A stretch of 27,648 nucleotides of DNA from GCA-2746795 sp046496595 (GCA_046496595.1 JAWOGU010000572.1:1-27648), one strand, 5' to 3'; positions 1 to 7,381 are shown, counted from the stretch's first letter. Numbers and translations: made by a program. Notes: a model not told the origin generated them from the letters alone.

Positions 1-192
1 TACATCCGCACCATGGATGTGACGGGCGCGATTACCCTGCCGGAAGGTGTGGAAATGGTCATGCCTGGTGACAACGTGAATCTGGAAGTGGAGTTGATTA
101 TTCCAGTGGCGTTGGAACAGGGCAGCAAGTTTGCCATTCGCGAAGGCGGTTTGACTGTCGGCGCCGGCGTTATCACCAAGATCATTGCATAA
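1..192 (+). CDS. tuf: Elongation factor Tu, C-terminal end (partial)
   Basis: The last 63 codons of EF-Tu, the GTPase that delivers aminoacyl-tRNA to the ribosome, enter from the left edge of the window. The frame reads YIRTMDVTGAITLPEG at the edge and ends REGGLTVGAGVITKIIA, the domain 3 terminus with the usual REGGxTVGAGxV signature. The GTP-binding domain lies outside the window. tuf just upstream of rpsJ is the classical str-S10 junction, so the str operon (rpsL, rpsG, fusA) probably lies further left. The stop TAA is at 190-192 and a perfect hairpin follows before rpsJ. Confidence 0.97.
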   Translation, partial: YIRTMDVTGAITLPEGVEMVMPGDNVNLEVELIIPVALEQGSKFAIREGGLTVGAGVITKIIA

Positions 193-202
193 AAAATTGT
201 TC

Positions 203-229
203 GAGGGACGCTTTACAGAAGCGTCCCTC
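203..229 (+). other. Hairpin between tuf and rpsJ (weak terminator or attenuator)
   Basis: A perfect 10-bp stem (203-212 pairing with 220-229) encloses a 7-nt loop. It lies 10 bp after the tuf stop and 14 bp before the rpsJ start. The tract after the stem is only CTTACTG, so it lacks the run of T expected of a strong intrinsic terminator. It could attenuate transcription between tuf and the S10 operon, or be a processing or regulatory hairpin in the rpsJ leader. In E. coli, L4 acts on the leader upstream of rpsJ, but no similarity to that leader is claimed. Confidence 0.6.
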
Positions 230-243
230 TTACTGAGGCAATT

Positions 244-552
244 ATGGCTAAGCAGAAAATCCGCATTCGCTTGAAAGCATATGACCATCGCGTTCTGGAT
301 CAGTCCGCGAAACGTATTGTAGGTACGGCTGAGAGAACTGGCGCTCGTGTTGTTGGTCCAGTACCGCTGCCCACCAAAATTGAACGTTTTACTGTGCGTC
401 GCAGCACGTTCATCGACAAAGATTCGCATGAACATTTTGAGATTCGCACGCATAAGCGTTTGATTGATGTGATTAATCCTGATTCTAAAACGATTGATAC
501 GTTGATGCGGTTGAATTTACCCGCTGGTGTTGATATCGAGATATCAATCTAA
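244..552 (+). CDS. rpsJ: 30S ribosomal protein S10
   Basis: 102 aa, the usual S10 length. S10 belongs to the 30S head and is also NusE, a transcription antitermination factor. The N-terminus QKIRIRLKAYDHRVLD and the segment GPVPLPTKIERFTVRRS are family hallmarks, and the C-terminus ends LPAGVDIEISI as expected. The ATG is preceded by GAGG at 235-238, a suitable Shine-Dalgarno distance. It is the first gene of the S10 operon here, following tuf. An 86-bp spacer to rplC holds a small CCACC/GGTGG hairpin (568-583). Confidence 0.98.
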   Translation: MAKQKIRIRLKAYDHRVLDQSAKRIVGTAERTGARVVGPVPLPTKIERFTVRRSTFIDKDSHEHFEIRTHKRLIDVINPDSKTIDTLMRLNLPAGVDIEISI

Positions 553-638
553 GCAGCAAAAAATAAGCCACCTATTGGGGTGGACGCATAGGGATGATGC
601 AACTTTAGCCTGGTAGTTGACAGTCCCGGGAGGTAGAT

Positions 639-1307
639 GTGAAAGGTTTACTAGGCATAAAACTTGGCATGGCCCAGGTTATCGATCAACAAGGGGTGGT
701 AACGCCCGTAACGATTGTGCAAGCTGGACCGTGTTTTGTAACACAGGTTAAAACAGAAAAAACGGATGGTTATAATGCCATTCAAGTGGGGTTCGGGGAA
801 ACCAAGAACGGCCGTTTAACCAAAGGTCAGCAAGGTCATCTGGGTCTCTTAAAAAAAGACAAGAAACATCCGCAGCGTAAACAAAGCAGCAGTATGCCCG
901 CTTTGCGTTATCTCCGAGAGTTCCGCACCAAAACAACAGCCGATTATCAAGTTGGTCAAGAATTGACAGTCACTCAATTTGAGATTGGTGACCGGGTTGA
1001 TGTTAGTGGCACCACCAAAGGGCGTGGTTTCGCTGGCGGTGTAAAACGTTATGGCTTTGCCGGTGGTCCTAAAACCCACGGTCAGTCAGATCGTTGGCGT
1101 GCCCCTGGTTCAATTGGCGCCACATCAGGTACGGGGCATGTTTTTAAAGGCAAGCGGATGGCTGGTCATTATGGAAATGAACATTTTACAGCCCAAAATC
1201 TGCAGGTTGTCAAAATCGATTCGGAAAAGAACCTGTTAGCAATTAAAGGCTCAGTTCCTGGTCACAAGGGTAGTCTCGTTCTTTTACGGGATTCCGTCAA
1301 AAGCTAG
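639..1307 (+). CDS. rplC: 50S ribosomal protein L3
   Basis: 222 aa, slightly longer than the usual ~210. L3 is an early-assembly 50S protein whose central loop reaches towards the peptidyl transferase centre. It starts MKGLLGIKLGMAQV and carries the conserved DVSGTTKGRGFAGG stretch and the loop SIGATSGTGHVFKGKRMAGH. The start is GTG at 639 behind a strong GGGAGGT (628-634). An ATG two bases earlier (637) is out of frame and meets TGA at once, so GTG is the real start. The gene contains one of only two AACGGCCGTT palindromes of the ribosomal region (807-816). Confidence 0.97.
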   Translation: MKGLLGIKLGMAQVIDQQGVVTPVTIVQAGPCFVTQVKTEKTDGYNAIQVGFGETKNGRLTKGQQGHLGLLKKDKKHPQRKQSSSMPALRYLREFRTKTTADYQVGQELTVTQFEIGDRVDVSGTTKGRGFAGGVKRYGFAGGPKTHGQSDRWRAPGSIGATSGTGHVFKGKRMAGHYGNEHFTAQNLQVVKIDSEKNLLAIKGSVPGHKGSLVLLRDSVKS

Positions 1308-1324
1308 TTAGCGGAGGCGCTGTC

Positions 1325-1993
1325 ATGCAAGTTCAAGTATATAACATGTCTGGCGAGGAAGTTAGCAGCGTTGACCTTCCTGCGGACATTTTCGAAGCAA
1401 AAGTAAACCGCGATCTGATGCATCAGGCATTGGTTCGCCAACTCGCGAATAAGCGCTTAGGTACGCACAAAGCCAAAACTCGTGGGGAAATTAATAAAAG
1501 CACCCGTAAGATTTATCGCCAAAAGGGCACCGGTAATGCACGGCATGGTAGTCGTAAAGCGCCGATATTTGTGGGTGGTGGTGTGGCGCATGGTCCGTTG
1601 CCGCGTAAGTATACAAAGAAAATGCCGCGAAAAATGCGTCGCGCCGCTTTGCGTTCAGCATTGTCTGTAAAAGCTGGTAATGGCGACATCGTTGTGTTGG
1701 ACAAAATTGGCATGGATACGCCCAAAACCAAAGAAATGGTCATGATGATGGACCGGCTGACCAACAGCAATAGTGCTTTGTTGGTGTTGGCAGGCCATGA
1801 CAATAATGTGGAAATGTCAGCGCGTAACGCGGTTGATGTCAAAACATTGTTGGCTTCATACTTAAATATTCGGGATTTATTGGGCTATGACAAACTTGTT
1901 ATGCCTCTAGATGCATTAGAAGCGATTCAAGCCATTTTAAGTGTGGATGTTGACGCCTATGCCGATATTGACGACGCTGGTGAGGAGGAGTAG
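1325..1993 (+). CDS. rplD: 50S ribosomal protein L4
   Basis: 222 aa. L4 binds 23S rRNA domain I, and its extended loop lines the exit tunnel. Visible family marks are the RGEINKSTRKIYRQKGTGNA segment leading to GSRKAPIFVGGG, then KMPRKMRRAALRSALS. The C-terminus is acidic (DDAGEEE). GGAGG lies before the ATG. The gene ends in GAGGAGG, which serves as the ribosome binding site of rplW two bases after the stop, so the two are probably translationally coupled. In E. coli, L4 represses its own operon; no such site is identified here. Confidence 0.97.
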   Translation: MQVQVYNMSGEEVSSVDLPADIFEAKVNRDLMHQALVRQLANKRLGTHKAKTRGEINKSTRKIYRQKGTGNARHGSRKAPIFVGGGVAHGPLPRKYTKKMPRKMRRAALRSALSVKAGNGDIVVLDKIGMDTPKTKEMVMMMDRLTNSNSALLVLAGHDNNVEMSARNAVDVKTLLASYLNIRDLLGYDKLVMPLDALEAIQAILSVDVDAYADIDDAGEEE

Positions 1994-1995
1994 AC

Positions 1996-2295
1996 ATGCA
2001 AATTCATTGGCGCAACGTCATTCGCCGTCCCATTGTGACGGAAAAAAGCAACTACCAGTCTGATTTATATAATCAGTATACATTTGCTGTCGATTCGAGA
2101 GTAAATAAAGTACAAGTAAAACAAGCCATCGAGCTTGCCTGGCCTGATGTCAAGGTGGAAAAAGTACGCATCGCAAACATGCCACCCAAACGTGCACGTC
2201 GTTGGCGGCGTGTCTCCACACGCAAACCAGGTTGGAAAAAAGCAATTGTAACCTTAGCGCCTGGCAATAGTATTGATCTATTCGAAGGTGTGTAG
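1996..2295 (+). CDS. rplW: 50S ribosomal protein L23
   Basis: 99 aa, a normal length. L23 sits at the tunnel exit and docks trigger factor and SRP. Recognisable by VIRRPIVTEKSNYQ near the start and YTFAVDSRVNKVQVKQAIE, followed by VKVEKVRIANMPPK and the basic tail GWKKAIVTLAPGNSIDLFEG. It begins two bases after the rplD stop using a Shine-Dalgarno sequence inside rplD. A 91-bp spacer to rplB contains a short AAGTT/AACTT hairpin (2341-2355) inside an imperfect GCTAG/CTAGC outer pairing. Confidence 0.97.
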   Translation: MQIHWRNVIRRPIVTEKSNYQSDLYNQYTFAVDSRVNKVQVKQAIELAWPDVKVEKVRIANMPPKRARRWRRVSTRKPGWKKAIVTLAPGNSIDLFEGV

Positions 2296-2386
2296 GAATT
2301 TATTTTGAGCAGGGATGAGGCTAGTCGGGTAATGGGGTAAAAGTTCCCAAAACTTAGACAAGCTAGCGTCCGTCTCTGGAGGTAAG

Positions 2387-3229
2387 ATGCCGATAAAAGT
2401 CTTTAAACCGACTTCTCCTGGCCGACGTGATATGAGCGGTCAGACTTTCGAAGAAGTCACACGAGCTTACCCAGAACCTTCATTAACCAAGGGGTTTAGG
2501 AAGCGGGCTGGTCGTAATAATCGTGGCAAGATCACCATTCGCCATCGGGGCGGTGGTAGTAAGCGTCGCTATCGTGAAATCGATTTTAACCGGCGGGATA
2601 AGTTTGCTGTGCCGGCAAAGGTAGCGACCATTGAGTACGACCCGAACCGTTCTGCCCGCATTGCCTTGTTGGTTTATGCAGATGGCGAAAAAAGGTATAT
2701 TGTGGCGCCTTTGGGATTGCGAGTGGGCGATCCTGTCATGAGCGGACCGAAGGCCGAAATTAGGCCAGGAAACGCAATGCCATTGCGGGATATTCCCTTG
2801 GGTACCCTGGTTCACGCCATTGAGATGCAAATTGGTAGAGGCGCTCAAATGGTGCGTGCTGCCGGTACATCTGCCCAATTGCTGGCAAAAGATCATCCAC
2901 AATATGTAACCCTACGTTTGCCTTCCGGTGAAGAGCGTTATGTGCCACAGGATTGTCTGGCTACCATTGGCCAGGTTGGCAATGTGGAACATGGCAACAT
3001 TAAACTGGGCAAGGCTGGTCGTAAACGTCATATGGGTATTCGTCCGACTGTGCGTGGTTCTGCTATGAACCCGAATGACCATCCACATGGTGGTGGTGAA
3101 GGTCGGTCTCCGATTGGTATGCCTGGGCCGAAAACTCCATGGGGTAAACCAGCTCAAGGACGTCGGACGCGTAAGAATAAGGCAACGGATAAATTCATCT
3201 TCCGTCGTCGGACTAAGAAGCGTCGGTAA
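2387..3229 (+). CDS. rplB: 50S ribosomal protein L2
   Basis: 280 aa, typical. L2 is a primary 23S rRNA binder needed for subunit association and peptidyl transferase activity. The N-terminus MPIKVFKPTSPGRRDMSG and the RHRGGGSKRRYREIDFNR stretch identify it. So does the C-terminal NPNDHPHGGGEGRSPIG motif, whose conserved histidine lies near residue 232. The TGGAGG Shine-Dalgarno sequence is at 2376-2381. It follows the second long gap of the S10 operon. Confidence 0.98.
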   Translation: MPIKVFKPTSPGRRDMSGQTFEEVTRAYPEPSLTKGFRKRAGRNNRGKITIRHRGGGSKRRYREIDFNRRDKFAVPAKVATIEYDPNRSARIALLVYADGEKRYIVAPLGLRVGDPVMSGPKAEIRPGNAMPLRDIPLGTLVHAIEMQIGRGAQMVRAAGTSAQLLAKDHPQYVTLRLPSGEERYVPQDCLATIGQVGNVEHGNIKLGKAGRKRHMGIRPTVRGSAMNPNDHPHGGGEGRSPIGMPGPKTPWGKPAQGRRTRKNKATDKFIFRRRTKKRR

Positions 3230-3240
3230 GAGGTGAAAAA

Positions 3241-3522
3241 ATGTCACGTTCATTAAAGAAAGGACCATTTGTAAGTCCGAAGCTCTTAAAGAAAGTTGAA
3301 AAATTAAATGAGACGAAAGGGCGTCAGGTGATTCGTACCTGGTCCAGGTCTAGCACGATTTTTCCACAGATGGTAGGACATACGATTGCCGTGTATGACG
3401 GTCGTCGTCACATTCCTATCTATGTTACAGAGAATATGGTAGGTCACAAACTGGGTGAATTTGCCCCAACGCGGACATTCCGCGGGCATGTCTCTAAAGA
3501 CGAGAAGAGGGGGCGTCGTTAA
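3241..3522 (+). CDS. rpsS: 30S ribosomal protein S19
   Basis: 93 aa, the normal length. S19 lies in the 30S head and forms a complex with S13. It shows the canonical MSRSLKKGPFV start, WSRSSTIFPQMVGHTIAVY in the middle, and KLGEFAPTRTFRGH near the end. It is preceded by AGAGGTG at a good distance and follows rplB after 11 bp. The rplV start is two bases after its stop, so the junction is tight. Confidence 0.98.
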   Translation: MSRSLKKGPFVSPKLLKKVEKLNETKGRQVIRTWSRSSTIFPQMVGHTIAVYDGRRHIPIYVTENMVGHKLGEFAPTRTFRGHVSKDEKRGRR

Positions 3523-3524
3523 TC

Positions 3525-3902
3525 ATGGCTGAAGCATTTGAAGTGAAAGCAAGTGTACGTTACGTGCCTGTTTCTCCCCAAAAGGCTCGCCTGGTTTGCA
3601 ACGCTGTACGTGGTATGCGTGCCGAAGAGGCATTAAACACGTTGCGTTTTATGCCTCATAAGTCAGCCGAGATTGTTTATAAATTAGTGGAGTCGGCTGT
3701 TGCGAATGCAGACCAGAATTTTGGTTTGGAAATTGACAACCTGGTTGTCAGACGTATTTATGCTGACGACGGTCCGCGGCATCGCAAGGCTCCTTATGGT
3801 GGTCGTTTTGCCGGGCGTGGTCGTTTCCGGCCGATTGTTGTCCGTTCGTCACACATTACTGTTGTTTTGGCCGAACGTGAAGTTGTCGACTACGGCATTT
3901 AA
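3525..3902 (+). CDS. rplV: 50S ribosomal protein L22
   Basis: 125 aa. L22 lines the exit tunnel with a long beta-hairpin, the site of macrolide-resistance changes in other bacteria. Family features are VRYVPVSPQKARLVCNAVRG near the start, the SAVANADQN helix, and the hairpin GPRHRKAPYGGRFAGRGRFR close to the C-terminus. The start lies two bases after rpsS, whose end supplies the GGGGG-type ribosome binding region. No indel is seen in the hairpin tip. Confidence 0.97.
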   Translation: MAEAFEVKASVRYVPVSPQKARLVCNAVRGMRAEEALNTLRFMPHKSAEIVYKLVESAVANADQNFGLEIDNLVVRRIYADDGPRHRKAPYGGRFAGRGRFRPIVVRSSHITVVLAEREVVDYGI

Positions 3903-3914
3903 GGTGGTGGATTA

Positions 3915-4583
3915 ATGGGACGTAAAGTACATCCTATTGGATTTCGTTTGAAATACATTCGTGATTGGAACACACGCTGGTTTGCAGAGAAACAGCAATA
4001 TCGCGAATTGTTACATGAAGATTTTGCGATTCGTACGCTGATAGACAAAGAGTTGCCTGCTGCTGGTGTATCAAAGCTTGAAATTGAACGGGCGGCCCCG
4101 AATCAAGTTCAGGTGACGATTCATACAGCTAAACCTGGTATCGTTATTGGACGTAAGGGCGCTTCTGTGAAGGAATTGCGCGGTAAATTACGCCAATTAA
4201 CGGGGAAAGCCGTGCGTCTTGAGGTGGAAGAAGTGACGCAGCCTGATACGGATGCCCGGTTGATCGCTGAGAACATTGCAAATCAGCTTGAACGGCGAAT
4301 TGCTCACAGCCGGGCGATGAAGCGTGCTGCTTTGCAGGCGATGCGCCAGGGCGCGGAAGGTGTGCGTATTGAGGTGAGTGGTCGTTTGGGTGGTTCTGAC
4401 ATGGCTCGTAATGAGAAGGTTTGGGACGGCCGGGTACCACGGAACACAATTCGTGCTGATATGGATTATGGCTTCGCCGAAGCTTTAACAACCTTTGGCA
4501 TGATTGGTGTAAAGGTCTGGATTTATCGTGGTGAGATTCTGCCGCAGCGGGCGGATATCATGGACGTTTACATCAGTGAGTAG
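3915..4583 (+). CDS. rpsC: 30S ribosomal protein S3
   Basis: 222 aa. S3 is a head protein at the mRNA entry channel. It starts MGRKVHPIGFRLKYIRDW and has the KH-domain GxxG loop in KPGIVIGRKGASVKELR at about residues 75-91. The C-terminal domain has GVRIEVSGRLGGSDMAR and TFGMIGVKVWIYRGE. AAGGTGGTGG precedes the ATG. After the stop comes an 85-bp spacer able to form a long hairpin ahead of rplP. Confidence 0.98.
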   Translation: MGRKVHPIGFRLKYIRDWNTRWFAEKQQYRELLHEDFAIRTLIDKELPAAGVSKLEIERAAPNQVQVTIHTAKPGIVIGRKGASVKELRGKLRQLTGKAVRLEVEEVTQPDTDARLIAENIANQLERRIAHSRAMKRAALQAMRQGAEGVRIEVSGRLGGSDMARNEKVWDGRVPRNTIRADMDYGFAEALTTFGMIGVKVWIYRGEILPQRADIMDVYISE

Positions 4584-4647
4584 AAGATTAGACCAGGAGA
4601 TTAATTAGCGGCAATTTATATTCTGCTAATCTCTGTTAGGTAGTCTT
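4584..4647 (+). other. Structured spacer between rpsC and rplP
   Basis: Directly after the rpsC stop, 4584-4594 can pair with 4639-4647 (nine pairs, one G-U, a 2-nt bulge). Inside it, GAGATTA (4597-4603) can pair with TAATCTC (4627-4633). The resulting extended hairpin ends about 10 bases before the GGAG of rplP. A second GATTA copy within the outer arm could compete for the same partner, so two alternative folds exist. This suggests a regulatory or processing element, but no ligand is inferred. Confidence 0.4.
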
Positions 4648-4668
4648 TGAGGTTTTGGAGAAAAAATT

Positions 4669-5085
4669 ATGTTGATGCCAAAACGCGTGAAATATCGCAA
4701 GCAATTTCGCGGACGAATGAAAGGCACGGCCAAAGGCGGTACTGATCTGCTGAATGGCGAGTATGGGCTGCAAGCGCTGGAACCAGGCTGGATTACCAGC
4801 CGGCAGATTGAAGCGATGCGCCAGACAATCGTGCGTAATATGCGTCGTCGCGGGAAATATTGGATTCGTATTTTCCCGGATAAACCAGTTACGGTGAAAC
4901 CGGCGGAAACACGTATGGGTAAGGGCAAAGGTTCTGTTGACCATTGGGTTGCTGTGGTGAAGCCTGGCCGGATTCTGTTTGAGGTGTCTGGGGTGCCGGA
5001 AGAAGTGGCGCGCGAAGCATTGCGTTTAGCTATGTATAAGCTGCCGATTCGGTCTCAGATTGTTTCACGGGAGGATGAACTCTAA
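4669..5085 (+). CDS. rplP: 50S ribosomal protein L16
   Basis: 138 aa, the standard length. L16 organises the A-site tRNA elbow and completes the peptidyl transferase region. It begins MLMPKRVKYRKQFRGRMKG and has the conserved FPDKPVTVKPAETRMGKGKG and VVKPGRILFEVSGV segments. GGAG lies before the ATG. The terminal TAA shares its last A with the rpmC start codon (TAATG), a one-base overlap that points to coupled translation. Confidence 0.98.
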   Translation: MLMPKRVKYRKQFRGRMKGTAKGGTDLLNGEYGLQALEPGWITSRQIEAMRQTIVRNMRRRGKYWIRIFPDKPVTVKPAETRMGKGKGSVDHWVAVVKPGRILFEVSGVPEEVAREALRLAMYKLPIRSQIVSREDEL

Positions 5086-5513
5086 TGGCTAGTATTGTTG
5101 AGCTGCGTGAATTAGATGATGCCAAGCTTGAGCAGATGTTGGAAGATGCTCGCGAGAGTTTGTTTAAACTCCGCTTTCGTCAGGCTTCTGCACAGATAGA
5201 GGATTACACTCAGATTCGGTTGACCCGGCGTGAGATTGCACGGCTGGAGACGGTGCTGCATTTGCGGCGCCAGGCGATTGAGGCGGCTGCGAGTGAGCCT
5301 GCGATTTCGGATGCTTTGAAAGGGAAAACCTGGCAAGCTAAAGCCCGATTTGACTATGAAGAAAGTGCGTATCAAGTGCATTTTTCTGATGAAGTCGGAT
5401 CGAAGTTAGCCTCTGTTGTGGTTGACCTAAACAAGAAGAAGGTAAACGGCCGTCGTGCTCGTAACAGTAAACCACAACCACAACTGGTTACCAGTTATGA
5501 AGTTGCAGGGTAG
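5085..5513 (+). CDS. rpmC: 50S ribosomal protein L29 with a C-terminal extension
   Basis: 142 aa, about twice the usual 60-75. Residues 1-66 are ordinary L29, a two-helix protein near the tunnel exit: ELRELDDAKLEQMLEDARES, then LFKLRFRQASAQIEDYTQIR with RRDIAR-like RREIARLETVL. Residues 67-142 are an extra domain that I do not recognise. It starts AAASEPAISDALKGKTW, has a beta-prone middle (AYQVHFSDEVGSKLASVVVD) and ends in a basic then Gln/Pro-rich tail. The extension is in frame with no stop, and rpsQ follows after 7 bp. Position and N-terminus make the L29 call firm; the role of the extension is unknown. Confidence 0.93.
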   Translation: MASIVELRELDDAKLEQMLEDARESLFKLRFRQASAQIEDYTQIRLTRREIARLETVLHLRRQAIEAAASEPAISDALKGKTWQAKARFDYEESAYQVHFSDEVGSKLASVVVDLNKKKVNGRRARNSKPQPQLVTSYEVAG

Positions 5514-5520
5514 GTGAGAA

Positions 5521-5772
5521 ATGAAAGAACAACGTAAGCGTATGGTGGGTATTGTTACCAGCGATAAGATGGATAAAACGGTTATTGTTGAAGTGACCAC
5601 CACAAAGCGGCATCCAGTTTATGGCAAGGTGATGCGTGTGCGTAAAAAGTATCAGGCGCATGATGAAGCAAATGACGCCAAGATGGGCGACCGTGTTGAG
5701 ATTATTGAATCGAAACCGATCAGCCGTCATAAGCGCTTTATGGTTACTTCCATTTTGGAACGTGCCAAATAA
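5521..5772 (+). CDS. rpsQ: 30S ribosomal protein S17
   Basis: 83 aa, normal. S17 is an OB-fold primary binder of 16S rRNA. Diagnostic parts are KRMVGIVTSDKMDKTVIVEV at the start, RHPVYGKVMRVRKKYQAHDE, and GDRVEIIESKPISRHKRF near the end. GGTGAG precedes the ATG. It lies in the usual L29-S17-L14 order. Confidence 0.98.
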   Translation: MKEQRKRMVGIVTSDKMDKTVIVEVTTTKRHPVYGKVMRVRKKYQAHDEANDAKMGDRVEIIESKPISRHKRFMVTSILERAK

Positions 5773-5784
5773 CGGTGAGTTGCT

Positions 5785-6156
5785 ATGATTCAGAAAGAAA
5801 GTCGAATTAATGTGGCAGATAATTCGGGAGCGCGTGAGCTTCTGGTTATTCAAGTTATGGGTGGCTCTGTTCGCCGTTATGGTGGCGTTGGTGATGTGGT
5901 GACGGCCTCAGTGAAAAAAGCTGTGCCTAATTCATCCGTTAAAAAGGGCACGGTTGTGAAAGCTGTGATTGTCAGAACAAAGAAAGAGTTCAAGCGGGAC
6001 GATGGCAGCCATATCCGCTTTGATGATAATGCAGCCGTGATTTTGGATCCGTCTGGTCAGAATCCGGTAGGAACCCGTATTTTTGGTCCTGTAGCTCGTG
6101 AGCTGCGTGACAAAGGGTTCGGCCGTATTATGTCGCTGGCCCCTGAGGCATTGTAA
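5785..6156 (+). CDS. rplN: 50S ribosomal protein L14
   Basis: 123 aa, one longer than the common 122. L14 helps form intersubunit bridges and is the binding site of the silencing factor RsfS. It starts MIQKESRINVADNSGARELL and contains VVKAVIVRTKKEFKRDDGSH and FDDNAAVILD. The end reads FGRIMSLAPEAL, as in the family. CGGTGAG is the ribosome binding site. Confidence 0.98.
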   Translation: MIQKESRINVADNSGARELLVIQVMGGSVRRYGGVGDVVTASVKKAVPNSSVKKGTVVKAVIVRTKKEFKRDDGSHIRFDDNAAVILDPSGQNPVGTRIFGPVARELRDKGFGRIMSLAPEAL

Positions 6157-6166
6157 GAGGTTTAAG

Positions 6167-6493
6167 ATGCAAATTAAGGTCAATGACGAGGTAGAAGTAA
6201 TCGCCGGTAATGATAAGGGTGAACGAGGGAAAGTGCAGCGTGTACTTCCTTTGGAAAACCGGATTGTTGTGAATGGGGTCAATATGGTGAAGAAACACCA
6301 GAAGGCTCAGTCAACAGGCGGCCGTTCTAAAGCACAGGGCGGTATCATTGAGTTTGAAGCGCCGATTCATGTGTCTAATGTGATGTTGGTGTGTCCACAT
6401 ACGGGTGAGTTGACTCGTGTTGGGATTCGGCGTGATGAAAATGGTCAACGTGTTCGCTATTCAAAGAAAAGCGGACGGAATATTGAAAGTTAA
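6167..6493 (+). CDS. rplX: 50S ribosomal protein L24
   Basis: 108 aa from the ATG at 6167. That start is chosen because AGAGG lies just upstream and the family begins MxIKxxDxVxVIAGxDKG; the frame is open further upstream inside rplN but without support. L24 starts 50S assembly. The KOW motif VNDEVEVIAGNDKGERGKVQ (residues 4-23) is clear, followed by VNMVKKHQKAQ and a GGIIEFEAPIHVSNVMLV core. The C-terminal part CPHTGELTRVG lacks the paired CxxC seen in some L24 proteins. A 136-bp structured spacer follows. Confidence 0.96.
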   Translation: MQIKVNDEVEVIAGNDKGERGKVQRVLPLENRIVVNGVNMVKKHQKAQSTGGRSKAQGGIIEFEAPIHVSNVMLVCPHTGELTRVGIRRDENGQRVRYSKKSGRNIES

Positions 6494-6527
6494 CTGGTAA
6501 TTACTAGTTTGTTAAATAGTAAAAACC

Positions 6528-6616
6528 TTAGGTGAGCCAGGCGTCAGGAAGCGGTTTTAGCAGGTCAGTTTGTGGCCTGTGGTGAAAGCCTAAACCGTTG
6601 GCAGCCTGCCACTTAA
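6528..6616 (+). promoter_or_regulatory. Structured leader before rplE (candidate r-protein autoregulatory site)
   Basis: The rplX-rplE gap folds into a nested structure. The outer stem pairs 6528-6542 with 6604-6616 (13 pairs, two single-base bulges). A middle stem pairs 6550-6560 with 6590-6599 (bulge at 6558). An apical hairpin pairs 6561-6567 with 6573-6579 around a 5-nt loop. It ends four bases before the GGAGG of rplE. In E. coli, S8 represses the spc operon by binding mRNA at exactly this L24-L5 junction, so an S8 target is a reasonable inference; I could not confirm the S8 core motif. Confidence 0.5.
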
Positions 6617-6629
6617 CCTGGAGGTAGGA

Positions 6630-7175
6630 ATGGCTGTGAGTATGAAAGAGCAGTATACAACTGAAATTGTGCCTGCTCTCATGAAAGAATTTGAATATAA
6701 GTCTGTGATGCAAGTTCCCCGCTTGACTAAAGTTGTTGTCAACATAGGGTTAGGTGAAGCGCTTGATAATGCTAAAGCCCTTGAATTTGCAACAAATGAT
6801 GTCATCGCGATAACGGGGCAGCGTCCAGTTATAACGAAGGCGAAAAAGTCTATTGCAGCCTTTAAGCTGCGTGAAGGTCGTTCTATCGGAGTGAAGGTAA
6901 CTCTGCGTGGCGAACGTATGTGGAGTTTCCTGGCACGCCTTGTTCATGTGGCTTTGCCACGTACGCGTGACTTCCAGGGAATTTCTCCTGATTCGTTTGA
7001 TGGTCGTGGCAATTACACGTTAGGTTTACGTGAGCAGTTGATTTTCCCGGAGATTAGCTATGACACGATTGACAAGATTCGGGGTATGGAAGTGACCATC
7101 GTGACGACGGCTGGGACGGATGAAGAAGGTCGTCGGTTGTTGACTATGCTGGGTATGCCATTTCGGCAGGATTGA
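6630..7175 (+). CDS. rplE: 50S ribosomal protein L5
   Basis: 181 aa, normal. L5 binds 5S rRNA in the central protuberance. Recognisable parts are KVVVNIGLGEALDNAKALE, then TGQRPVITKAKKSIAAFKLR and GRGNYTLGLREQLIFPEI. The end is VTTAGTDEEGRRLLTMLGMPF. The ATG at 6630 follows GGAGG at 6620-6624, and the next Met (codon 5) lacks such a site. It is the first gene after the structured leader. Confidence 0.98.
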   Translation: MAVSMKEQYTTEIVPALMKEFEYKSVMQVPRLTKVVVNIGLGEALDNAKALEFATNDVIAITGQRPVITKAKKSIAAFKLREGRSIGVKVTLRGERMWSFLARLVHVALPRTRDFQGISPDSFDGRGNYTLGLREQLIFPEISYDTIDKIRGMEVTIVTTAGTDEEGRRLLTMLGMPFRQD

Positions 7176-7189
7176 GGTAGGAGAGAATA

Positions 7190-7372
7190 ATGGCAAAGAA
7201 ATCAATGATCGCCCGGGAGAATAACCGGAAATACAAAGTACAGGTTCGCAATCGTTGCGGACTGTGTGGTCGCCCACGCGGCTATATACGTCGTTTTGGC
7301 CTATGCCGAATCTGCTTCCGTGAAGAAGCATTGAAGGGTAATATCCCCGGCGTTGTGAAATCAAGTTGGTAG
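7190..7372 (+). CDS. rpsN: 30S ribosomal protein S14, zinc-binding type Z
   Basis: 60 aa, the short Zn-ribbon form (also named rpsZ) rather than the ~100-aa Cys-free form. Four cysteines, C23, C26, C39 and C42, form two CxxC pairs around PRGYIRRFGL. It starts MAKKSMIARENNR and ends IPGVVKSSW, as typical. S14 lies in the 30S head. It sits between rplE and rpsH as usual, with GGTAGGAGAG upstream. Confidence 0.98.
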   Translation: MAKKSMIARENNRKYKVQVRNRCGLCGRPRGYIRRFGLCRICFREEALKGNIPGVVKSSW

Positions 7373-7381
7373 AGGTGCATT

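Noticed and set aside
617..622. TTGACA before rplC
   Set aside because: It lies 16 bp before the start codon with no room for a -10 box; chance match in a leader.
6098..6166. Longer N-terminus for L24 starting inside rplN
   Set aside because: The added residues do not match L24, and a ribosome binding site exists only for the ATG at 6167.
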